From Zopfochytrium polystomum (Eukaryota; Chytridiomycota; Chytridiomycetes; Chytridiales; Chytridiaceae), in the NCBI GenBank assembly GCA_025765615.1, contig JAIVFJ010000007.1:604667-668666 (forward strand): a DNA stretch of 64,000 bases, read 5' to 3'. Shown here piece after piece: positions 1 to 9,491 of this stretch. The number at the start of each line of letters is the position of its first letter. Position 1 is the first letter of the stretch. The position numbers and the translations under genes are program-made. The notes under the pieces are model-generated. The model did no database searches, was not told where the DNA came from, and saw nothing but the letters and a program-made list of their open reading frames with translations.

Positions 1-271
1 CACAACACAACAACAACAGCCCATCTGCATCTATACGAGTCGATTCCAGATCCTTGGCATTCTTGACGCATTCGCGTCGGACGCGAAACCGACTGAAGGG
101 TTAGGCTGCGGCCGCTGGGAGCGGGTGGCGGTGGGAGGGCGAAGGCGGATGCGGAGCTGGGAGCAGGAGGAGGCGCAGGAGGAGTTGGTGGTGGTGGTGG
201 TGGCACTAAGAAGGCATCCCCGCCGTGTGTTGCGAAGTGTTAGTGAGAAGGATAAAGAGGGAGAGTGTAGA
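1..271. other. Window edge, unassigned
   Basis: No gene can be closed here. From about 95 to 243 on the + strand one frame is open and Gly/Ala-rich (…AGGVGGGGGGTKKASPP…). It recalls the low-complexity tails of the family in the rest of the window, so it could be the end of a + strand copy lying mostly outside. The stretch is too short to prove that. Confidence 0.2.
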
Positions 272-463
272 CCGGGAGGGACAGCACAAACAGGAGATAG
301 ACCAGGACGACCAAAAAAAAAAAAAAATCGATTGGGAGCGTTTTGGACAAGTCAAACTGGAACACCCTTGCCCGTCGCAGCCATGGACAGCAATCCTGCA
401 AGCGCAGCGTCTGGTACACGAGGAGGTCGAGCGGCTCGAGGACCTGATCTCATGCAGCCCATG
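272..463 (+). other. Possible coding segment of unknown gene
   Basis: This stretch reads as non-repetitive protein on the + strand (…IDWERFGQVKLEHPCPSQPW, then …QAQRLVHEEVERLEDLISC) and ends at a TGA. Its composition differs clearly from the Gly/Ala repeats nearby. It could be an exon of the same unknown gene as the segment near 699-813. I found no splice pair that joins the two in frame, and I do not recognise the family. Confidence 0.22.
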
Positions 464-698
464 AAGACGGTAGCACCCCCGCTTTTATCCCCATTTTTTG
501 TTCTCAGGGGGGGTGACTTGTTTTGTGGCTCAACGATCGTTCCCGGCTCACATCCCCACTCTTTGCGACTGCGCAGCACCGAAAAAAGATTTGCGGATGT
601 TCGAGCGCGTAAGTTTGTTTTCCCCCGAACTCTTTTTGGCCTGATGAGGAGGCTGTCATTGTACCCGCTTCTTTTTTCCCATTTTTCCAACTTTTGCA

Positions 699-813
699 CG
701 TTTATGCCCTTCCCGAATGGCCAGTGTGGGAAAAGCTCACGGCGCAGGAAAAGGCGGAGGCGTTCAAGGCTGAAGCGATGGAGGAGTTCGAATCAACAAG
801 AAGACCTTTGACG
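699..813 (+). other. Possible exon of unknown gene
   Basis: A + strand frame encodes LPEWPVWEKLTAQEKAEAF… followed by …EAMEEFESTRRPLT and runs into a good donor (ACG|GTATGT at 814). A pyrimidine-rich stretch and an AG lie just upstream. The Glu/Lys/Ala helix is loosely reminiscent of small subunits of respiratory complexes, but that resemblance is too weak to name it. No matching downstream exon was found; the next sequence is a relic of the tandem family on the other strand. Confidence 0.25.
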
Positions 814-894
814 GTATGTGTCGAGGTTCCTTTTTCTGTTTTTTTTTTTTTTGGATCGTTGGGATCGAAAGTTTTCATATCAACAGTGGCACGA

Positions 895-1075
895 TAGGCT
901 GGGCAAAGTTAGGTTGGGGCGACTTTGGCGACCTTCGGTGTATTGCGAAGACGATCAATCAATCGAGAGTACAAACGAAGTAAATGAGAGAAAAAGAAAG
1001 GAGTTATGGTGCGGGGTTACTTGCGGCCCGGCCCTTTTCAGCAACCTTTGCTGTATGCAGGTATCGGTTAGATAT
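895..1075 (-). pseudogene. Orphan microexon relic
   Basis: On the minus strand this segment aligns by eye with gene 1 between about 6380 and 6540. It holds a decayed copy of the 21-nt VAKVAPK exon (near 925-945) and of the 33-nt TAKVAEKGGQA exon (near 1015-1055). The first has lost its GT donor (CTAACT where gene 1 has GTAAAT) and the second has changed at both ends. No other family exons surround it. It is best read as a remnant of a lost copy downstream of gene 1. Confidence 0.6.
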
Positions 1076-1460
1076 CACAGCTGTTGAGCTGTCTGCATCG
1101 ATCAAATTAAGCAGTCTTCGTTGTTTTTGCATTCGCACACTGCTTTTTTTCCGTTGGCTCCGTCCGAGGATATTTTCCGAACCAGGCTGAGTCGCCAATT
1201 ACCGGTCTATGAAAACAAGTGAGAACTTGACTAATCGTGATTACGGCTCCTCGAAGCAAGCTGCTATGTTGACCAGAAAAAAAACGTCGCACCCAAGATT
1301 TACACGCGAAAGGATGAAGAAAAAGAAAACGCTCCCGTGCAAATGCAAACAAGCAACAGTAAGAAGCAGCAACGACACGAAGTAACAGGGCAAACCAAAG
1401 CAAGGCAACACAACCGCCAAGGCACAATCGAAATAGACGTTAGACCTCCTTCCCCACTCT
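1076..1460. other. Spacer 3' of gene 1
   Basis: I see no gene here. It would contain the 3' UTR and polyadenylation region of gene 1, which is transcribed on the minus strand. The frames open here are the out-of-frame ends of the gene 1 tail. Confidence 0.5.
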
Positions 1461-4400
1461 TCACTTCTTCTTGCCTCCTCCTCCCCCCGCCGCCCGACGC
1501 CGGTTTGGCTGCTGCTGCTGGCTTCGCCGCTGCCTGCTGTTGCTTTGGCGCAGATGCCTGCTGCTTCGATGCCGTCGCCTGCTGTTGCTTTGGCGCCGTC
1601 GTCTGCTTTTGCGCAGTGGGTTGCTTCGGCGCCGACGCCTTCGCCGTACTGCCTCCGCCTCCTCCACCACCACCGCCAGTGGTCCGCGCTGTCGTCGCCT
1701 GCTTCTGCGCTGGCGCCTTCGCTGCACCACCGCCGCCGCCACCGCCTTTCGAAGGGGTCTTAGTCCCTCCTCCTCCTCCTCCTCCTCCTCCTCCGCCGCC
1801 GCTCGTGCGTGCAGTAGTGGCTTTCGTTCCGCCAGTGTTGCCCCGACCGCCGCCGACGCCGTTTGCAGCTTTGCCGCCCGTCCCCGCAGCTGGAGCCTTG
1901 CTGCCGCCGCCTCCCTTGGCACCACCTCCACCGGCCTTGGCGGCAGTTCCACCACCGCCACCGCCGCCGCGCGCGGTCCCCTCCGCCACCAGCACCTTTC
2001 CCGGCTGCGGCAGCGGGTGCCTTACCACCACCACCTCCCCCCTTACCCGCCGCCGGCTCCACCACCGCCGCCCCCGCCACCTCGCGCGGTTTGAGTCTTT
2101 GCAGCGCCACCAGCCTTTCCGGCAGCCCCACCTCCGCCGCGCGCCGCCCCGCCGCCTCCAGCACCTGCTGCCTTGCCTCCACCTCCTCCCTTGCCACCTC
2201 CGGCTCCACCGCCACCGCCACCGCGCGCGGTTTGAGTCTTGGTGGCGCCGCCGCCGCCAGCCTTACCGGCAGCCCCAACCGCCACCGCCGCCACGCGCAG
2301 ACCCACCGCCACCCGCGCCTTTGCCGGCACCACCACCACCGCCTCCGCGAGCCGTCGCCGCGGCTGGAGCCTTGCTGCCACCACCTCCTTTTCCACCTCC
2401 TCCACCGCCCGCAGCCTTGGCTGCAGCCCCACCACCACCGCCGCGAGCGGTCCCACCGCCACCAGCACCTTTGCCGGCACCGGTCGCCCCCGCTTCCTTT
2501 TCCGGCTCCACCGCCACCGCCGCCGCCGCCGCGCGCCGCCTGTGTCTTGCCTCCTCCTCCTCCTCCGGCAGCCTTGCCGGCAGCTGTGCCGCCTCCACCG
2601 CGTGCTGTCGCCGCAGCCGGCGCCTTTGCCACCTCCACCCCTGCCACCTCCGCCGCCGGCCCCGCCGCCTCCACCGCCGCCGCCCCGCGCGCAGGTTTGA
2701 GTCTTTCCGCCGACTCCGGCGGCCTTACCCTCCAGCTGCACCGCCAACCTCCGCCGCCTTTTCCACCGGCAGTTGTGCCGCCACCGCGTCCGCCAGTCGT
2801 CGCAGCCGTCTTACCGACCCCGCCTCCACTCTTGCCACCACTGCCGCCCGCACCTTTGCCAGCGCCGGCCGCACCGCCTCCGCCGCCGCGTCCTGCCGTC
2901 GCAGCTGCGGGAGTCTTGCCGCCACCACCTCCGGCCTTGCCGCCTGCGCCGCCCGCACCGCCCGCCCCTCCTCCCTTTCGGGCTCCACCGCTGCCAGTGC
3001 CACCGCCGCCGCCGCCAGCCGTCTGAGTCTTGCCTCCTCCCCCTCCAGCCGCCTTGCCGGCAGGTCCACCACCTCCACCACGCGCTGTCGCCGCAACCGG
3101 CGCCTTGGCCCCTCCTCCTTTTCCACCTCCGCCGCCGGCCCCGCCGCCTCCTCCGCCGCCACCGCGCGTCGTTTGGGTCCTTCCACCGCCTCCGGCTGCC
3201 TTGCCGGCAGCTGTACCGCCGCCGCGTCCACCAGTCGCTGCAGTCGCCTTGCCGCCACCAGCTCCCCCTTTGCCACCGCCAGCACCGCCGCCTGCGCCAC
3301 GAGCCTTTACCGCACCCGCCGCCACCAGTCTTCGCGGCAGTCCCACTGGCACCTGCACCTGCTGCCTTGCCTCCACCTCCTCCCCTACCACCGCCGGCCC
3401 CAGCTCCACCACCCTCCGCCACCGCGCGCCGTTTGGGTCTTTCCGCCTCCTCCTCCAGCCTTGCCGCCACCTCCACCGCCACCCGCGCCTTTGCCGGCAG
3501 CACTGCCGACGCCTCCACGAGCCGTCGCCGCGGCTGGACCCTTGCTGCCATCAGCCCCCTTGGCACCTCCGCCACCGCTCCCAGCCTTGGCTGCAGCACC
3601 ACCACCGCCGCGCGTGGTCCCCACCGCCATTAGCAGCTTTGGCCGACACCGGTACCGCCGCCTCCTTTTCCTGCACCACTGCCGCCGCCGCCGCCGCCCA
3701 CGACCACCAGTCGCAGCAGTCGCCTTGCCGCCACCAGCTCCGGCCTTGCCCCCTCCGGCACCACCGCCGATCCCTCCGCGCGCAGCTTGCGTCTTCCCGC
3801 CGCCTCCGACAGTCTTTCCAGCAGCTCCCCCGCCACCAGCACCTTTGCCGGCTCCGGTCGCGCCGCCGCCGCCGCGTCCGTTCGCAGCGGCTGGTGCCTT
3901 GCCTCCTGCCTTGCCTCCCTTCGCCAGAGCTGTGTTGATCCGCTCAGTCGCCGCGTTCGCCTTTCGCGCGACCCCGCCACCGCCGCTTTTGCCAGCACCA
4001 GCTGCGCCTCCGCCACCGCGTCCCGCCGCCGCGGCTGTTGGAGTCTTGCCGCCTGCACCGCCGCCTCGCGCAGTCTGTGTCTTTCCTGCTCCCCCTCCAC
4101 CGGCCTTTGCAGCGGCCGCAGCACCACCGCCGCCTTTGCCAGCACCGGCCGCAACACCCTTTCCAGCTCCAGTGCCTGCACCACCGCCTCCGCCGCGGGC
4201 TGTTTGTGTCTTCCCGCCGCCGACGCCGCCGCCAGCACCGCGTCCCGCAGTCGTGGCGGGTGCCTTCCCGCCGGCGCCTCCACTGACGCCGCGGGCTGTC
4301 GTTGTCTTGCCTGCGCCGGCGCCGCCGGCCTTGGTCCCGCCGGCTGCACCACCGCCGCGAGGGGTCCCGCCGCCGCCAGCTCCGCCGCCGCCGCCGCCGC

Positions 4401-7400
4401 CTCGTCCGGCTGCCGTAGCCTGTGTCTTGCCGCCACCTGTGCCCTTGACGCCTCCCGTTCCGGTTCCGGCCGCGCCGCCGCCGCCCCGCGCTGTTTGCTT
4501 TGCTCCGCCGCCGCCGCCAGCTCCTTTGCCCGCTCCAGTCGCGCCGCCACCGCCGCGTGCCGTCGCTGCAGCAGGCGTCTTGCCGCCACCTGCCCCCCTG
4601 CCGGCGCCCGCTCCGGCTCCGGTCGCGCCGCCGCCGCGCGCTACTTGGGTCTTTCCTCCGCCGCCTCCAGCCTTGGCGGCAGCCCCGCCGCCGCCACCGG
4701 CAACACCGTTAGCTGTCTTGCCACCACCTGCTCCCTTGCTGCCGCCGGCTCCGGCTTTGGCGGTAGCCCCGCCGCCGCCAGCACTGTTCTTGCCACCGCC
4801 GGCCGTCGCACCCTGAGTCTTTCCACCAGCCTGCGTCTTCCCGGCAGCTGCTCCGCCCTTTCCGGCACCCTTCGCGGCTGCGGCGCCGCCACCACCACCA
4901 CCCCCACCAGCCTTCCCGCTCTTGCCGCCACCGCCGGCGCCCAGGGGTTTCCCTGACCCGACATCGACGCCGTTCTCCTTGAGCGTTTCCCGCACCTGCC
5001 GTTTCGCCACCGTCCCCACCGCCCGTTGCACTTGATCCCGCGACGGCGCCTTGGTCGGCGCCTTGGCAGCCGCCTGCGCTTCTTTGATGGTCTTGGGGAG
5101 GCTCTTGATGGCTTGTGCGCCTTGCTTGATTTCTGGTCGATTCGGGAGGGAGAGGATGTCTTAGTAGGGTGTGCGAAGGAAGCAGTTAACGGGGGGCGGT
5201 GTACCTTTTGCGGCTTGAGCCGCGCCGCGAGCAGCTTGTGCGCCTTCTCTGACCCCGCGGGCTGCCGTTACGGCGCCTTTCAGAGCGCCGCCTGCGAGAG
5301 AGAGAGAGAGAGAGAGAGAGTGTGTGTGTGTGTGTGTGTTTGTGTGTTTGTATGTATGTGTGAAGGGTTGGGGGTAGGGTTATTTAAAAAAGGGGGAGAG
5401 TGGGGCCTTTACCTCCCGGTACCATTCCTACAGCGCCCTGTGCGATTTGTTTCCCGGCGTCCTTGGCGATCCCTGCATGTTTTGCGTGTTTGTGGAGTGC
5501 ATCAGTGGTGTCACTAGGCTCAACTTGAGCCTGCATGGCCGGGTGACTTATACGTACGTGCTGCGCTTTCGCCCTTTGCAATCCCTTTGCCGATTGCGAC
5601 GCCTGCCTGCACCGCGGTGAGGCCGGCAGCGACGGGCTTGCCCGCTGGGATGTGTGAAGTTCAAGGTTTGTGTCAGTTTGGGGTGCGGCTAGAAGTTGTG
5701 GGAGGGGGGGGATGGAGGAAAATGCTGAATGTAAACTGTACCTGGAGTGAGGTTTGCGATGGTTTGGAGGTTCTGCGTGTGAGAAAGGCATGGTTTGCAG
5801 CATCGGAAAATAGGAGAGTAAAGCGACTGTAAGGATCCGAGCAACACCGGAATCGGCTGATTTCACAGTCGCATACCTTCAGGTCACGTTCTGTTGGTGG
5901 AATGATAAATGGTTAGCGTCTCAGTAAAGCCGGAGCAGTTTTTTTTTTTTCATTTGGGAAACGTATGGGAGCGGTGGAACTGACCATTTGGAGCAGCTTG
6001 TTTCGCCGTCTTTAGAGCGTTTTTTCCGACATCTTTCGCGATGGCTTTGAGGTGGAAGAGAATAGATGTAGAGAGGTGTGAGAGTCACATTTGCCGACAG
6101 TCTTTCCAACATCTTACTTTTAATCGACTTCCCGTCCTTGATGTCCTTTACGGCGCCCACGGTGGTCTTGACCGCCCCAGTGACGGCTCTCGTAACTTTC
6201 AACGAGGTTAACACTGTTGGGCCGGCCCACCGTTTCTACGGGAGAAAAAAAAAAGCAGGATTACCTGGTGTGGCGTTTTCGACGGCTTTCAGAGCCTAGG
6301 ATTCGACAGTGGCGAACGGCGCAAGGAATAAGCGTAAACGCAAGGGCGGACAACATAAATTAAGCAACTAAAGACGGAAATTTACCTTGGGGGCGACTTT
6401 GGCGACCTACCGTTGGCGAAGATGATCAATCGAGGGTATAACAAAGTGGATGAGAAAAAGAGACAGCAAAAATTGTCGGGTCACTAACCGCCTGGCCTCC
6501 CTTTTCCGCAACTTTTGCTGTCTAGGAATCCGACATGATTGGTTTAATAAAAGCAACCATGACGCTTGTCAGCTGCTGACTAGTTGTGCAATCACCGACT
6601 TACGTCTTTAGCCGCAGTGACAACGCCGTTTCCGACCGCTTTTCCTCCTTTTTTCGGCGACCTTGGCTGTCTATAGTTGCGCAGAACCGGGAAGGAGTGG
6701 TGAAGTCAGAGTAGAAAAGGAGTCGAGAAGGATTGACGACGTCAGATGACCGTCTTCGATGGCGCCACTTCCACGCTATCCACAATCCGCCCACAACTTA
6801 CATCTTTGGCCGCAGTTACAACACCGTTTCCGACCTACACATTTTCCAAAAGCGGAGGTTCAGTCAGCTTGGTTTTGGCTGGACCAAAAGAAATTGTTGC
6901 AAATGAAGTGGGTGATCGAGTTGCTAACCGTTTCTCCAGCCTTCTTGACGCCATCTACAGCCTGAATGGGGAACGATCGCGATAAGGGAATAGAAGGAAA
7001 GGAGGCAGAATTATGCGAAGGAACCTTTTCTCCGACGCTCTTGATCCCGTCACCGGCCTGGAAATAAACAGTGGAGGATGAGCAAAGGAGAGTGGAGGCA
7101 GGGGTGGCGGTAGTAGTAGAGGTCCCAAAGAACGTTGGTTACCAACGTTCTTTGAAACGGAAGATTGGATTCGAAAAACGAATATGTAAACTTACCTTTT
7201 CAAACCCATGCTTTATCTTTGTAAAGATGCTTTTGCGCCGGAACAGCCGTCCGAGTTCCGGCTGGTACAAAGCCAGCTCGTTCTTTGCAGGCGCAGTCGC
7301 CGTTGCTAGGCTTGCCTCTCCGCCCTCCAGGTCGGGCGCCGCCACGAAGAGGGGCGCCATAGCCATGCTCTCGCCGCGGCCTGAAACAGCGCCGGTGACG

Positions 7401-7543
7401 ACGGTCGCCGCTGCGGCCGCCAGAACGGCCAGCACGGACAGCAGGGAGAGGACGCGGCGTGGCGTGAAAGGTTGCAGGCATTTTGGCTCGGCGAGGGAGC
7501 CCGGCTCTGGCCGCCGCGACCGCGGAGGGAGCCGCTCGGTCAT
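1461..7543 (-). CDS. Microexon-array secreted protein, gene 1 (tail frame broken)
   Basis: Family member of unknown function. Exon 1 (7196-7543) starts MTERLPPRSRR, has a hydrophobic segment (RRVLSLLSVLAVLAAAAATV) and ends in a basic box (LFRRKSIFTKIKHGFEK). Microexons follow at 7025-7057, 6929-6961, 6802-6834 and 6489-6521 (33 nt each) and 6386-6406 (21 nt), encoding repeats such as AVDGVKKAGET and VGNGVVTAAKD. Conserved exons lie at 6265-6295 (31 nt), 6118-6195 (78), 5985-6044 (60) and 5877-5890 (14), with further ones near 5733-5763, 5560-5640, 5413-5475 and 5206-5292. The last exon (1461-5132) opens EIKQGAQAIKSLPKTIKEAQ, then becomes a Gly-rich tail of GKTQTARGGGG repeats ending GGGGGKKK. 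The tail does not stay in one frame: it switches near 3400 and again several times between about 3100 and 1960. One further microexon looks dead (6604-6636). The upstream exons are well preserved, so it may still be expressed, or the breaks may be base-calling errors. Confidence 0.7.
5296..5345. repeat. (GA)n(GT)n microsatellite in gene 1 intron
   Basis: About 12 GA units run directly into about 10 GT units. The tract lies in the intron between the exon ending in the VPGG-type motif and the next exon of gene 1. Confidence 0.95.
6604..6636 (-). pseudogene. Dead 33-nt microexon in gene 1
   Basis: A perfect 33-nt repeat unit (VGNGVVTAAKD, the same peptide as the live exon 6802-6834) has a strong donor (GAC|GTAAGT) but no AG at its 5' edge. 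The bases before the unit read …AAAAGCG instead of …AG. The nearest AG would add two bases and break the frame. Confidence 0.55.
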
Positions 7544-9491
7544 TCGAGGAAACGTAGTCGTTTTGAGTTGAGCAGGGTCACCGAGAGGGCAAAGTCGAGT
7601 TCCGTGCGCGGGCAGCCGTTGTCGTCGTCGTCGTCGTCGTCGTCGTCGCGGTCGTCGTCGCCTTCTCGGGGCGGAGTCGGTCCTTTCTTTTTTTTCGCTT
7701 TTTGGCAGAAGCAGCAGCAAGGGAAGACGGGGGCTGGGACGGAAGCGGCCGCGATTGTGTCTTGGTTGCTCCGGGGTCTGTCGGCTCCCGGCTTCCACCG
7801 AAAATTGTCCATGTGCCGGTCCGTCTCCTTCCTTTTTTGTGCCCTTTCCCGCCCGCTCTCGCGGCTTCTGTTCATCCTCCTCCTCCTCTTTCCTTTTCCC
7901 AAGACTTCCTCGGATTTCAACTCCCTCGAGAGGGGTGGGGGCTGAGCACCCATCCAACCTTTTCCGTTGCATTTGGAGCGCGCACTACCAAAAATGGGAC
8001 ATATTTTCCCGAAGAAGAAGGGCTCAGCCGAGGCTGAGATGGACAAAACAAAAAAAAAAAATAATATAGAAGATAGAAGTGAAAAAAGGACTGCTGCGCG
8101 CGGCACTATTTGACTCGATTTGCGGCTCCAAACACATGGCCTTTGCCCCTTCTGTGAATGTGGTTCATCCTCCATTCATTCAACTGCTCAAAGGCTGGCC
8201 TTAGCCCTGGCCGGTGTACTCCGCGGCCTAGCAGCTCGCCACACAAGAACAGATTCTTCAGGATTGCCCTTTTTTCTTTATGACTTCTTGTCGTCTGAGC
8301 TTGAAGGTCATATTTCCTTACAATTATTGATTTTGGCAACGCCTACTTTCGTTCAGCCCCGAGACCGCTCAAGACTTGCTGAGCTCATGACGGGGAATCC
8401 TGCGAATGTTCCTCCATCGTTAAGACCGCCAGGCTGTCTGCCAGTCGATCAACCTTGACACGCATGATAATAGTCACTCTGGTTTATTCAACGAACAATT
8501 GACCCTCCCGCCAACAAAGATTGCTACTGGTCTCAGCCTCATTTTTCCCCTAGCTGGACAACCAGCGGGTGAAGGTTATCGACAAAATATCCGAGAAAGC
8601 CACATTCAGTTGTGTTTGGGTTGTGTTTGCGTTGGTGTGTGATAGTGTGTTTGTCTGTGAAACTCTTCAACCGCACAAGCTCGGAACCAGGCCTGTTTCT
8701 TGTTCTCTGTAAGGCAGATCACAGCAGTCATGGTCGGGCAACCCCACGCCGACACCTTTTGGTGTAACCTCTTCACCAAAGTGGCCCTCCCTCGAACAGC
8801 AGAACTCTCATTTTCTTTTCGTCTGAACACTGCTGGCTGCGTTAACGGAAGCCTAACGACGACAATCCGACACGAGACGCTACACTTTCTTGCCGCGGAC
8901 GAGTCAAGATATACTACAGGAATCTGAAACGACGGGCGGAATCGGGCGGAAGCCCCCCAATGGCGTATGGACTGTCAAATTAGCACAGTAGCAAAGGGAA
9001 TTGAGGAATATGGTATTTAAAACTGCAGTCGTTTTCTCGTCTCACACTGCCCAAAGAGCAACATTGTGTGCCTGCGTCCAAGTTCGTGAGGGTGGCTCAG
9101 CCATTGTTGCTCCCGCAACTGCGGGTGGCACTGTGACACTGGAATCCGCCCTAGAATCCGCCCGAGCTTGTGTTGTCAACTTTCGCTTCTTTGTTCGCAA
9201 CGGCGAAGCACACAAAGCGTAAGCACCCTTTCGGAGCGCGGATCATCGTGGTAATTTGAAAAATCGGGGAGAGATCGGGAAGACTTCTCGAAGCCTACGT
9301 ACGCACAACACCACACGTATAGCCAACAAGGCTTGTCCGCGCACACCCTCGCGATCACCAAGTGGAAGCCCAACAACGACAGCGACGTTCCTCGCCACAG
9401 CACAGAGGTTCAAAGTTCCCACTTCCTCGCTCTTCGAGCTTTCTCGGCCGCAGCAGGAAAGCTATCGACCTGCTTCAGCTAGCCGGCATCA
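7544..9491. other. Divergent spacer between genes 1 and 2
   Basis: About 1.9 kb separates the start codons of two divergently transcribed family genes, so both promoters must lie here. It contains a GTC trinucleotide run (7619-7660) near gene 1. Short open stretches such as 8106-8339 (-) and 8700-8927 (+) have no splice support and no recognised family. No convincing TATA element was found. Confidence 0.5.
7619..7660. repeat. (GTC)n trinucleotide repeat
   Basis: About 14 GTC units with one interruption. It lies roughly 80-120 bp upstream of the gene 1 start codon, probably in its 5' UTR or core promoter. Confidence 0.9.

Noticed and set aside
1337..4816. A 1,159-codon Pro/Ala-rich open frame on the + strand
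   Set aside because: It is the antisense of the gene 1 Gly/Ala tail. GGC/GCG repeats read as GCC/CCG on the other strand and contain few stops. The minus-strand exons upstream and the GGGKKK ending show the true direction.
7619..7660. Short tandem repeats considered as a CRISPR array
   Set aside because: No spaced repeats with unique spacers; these are simple microsatellites in a eukaryotic genome.
7540..7972. An upstream extension of gene 1 exon 1 with Asp and Arg runs
   Set aside because: The poly-Asp/Arg frames come from the GTC trinucleotide run. The signal sequence and Met at 7543 give a better start.
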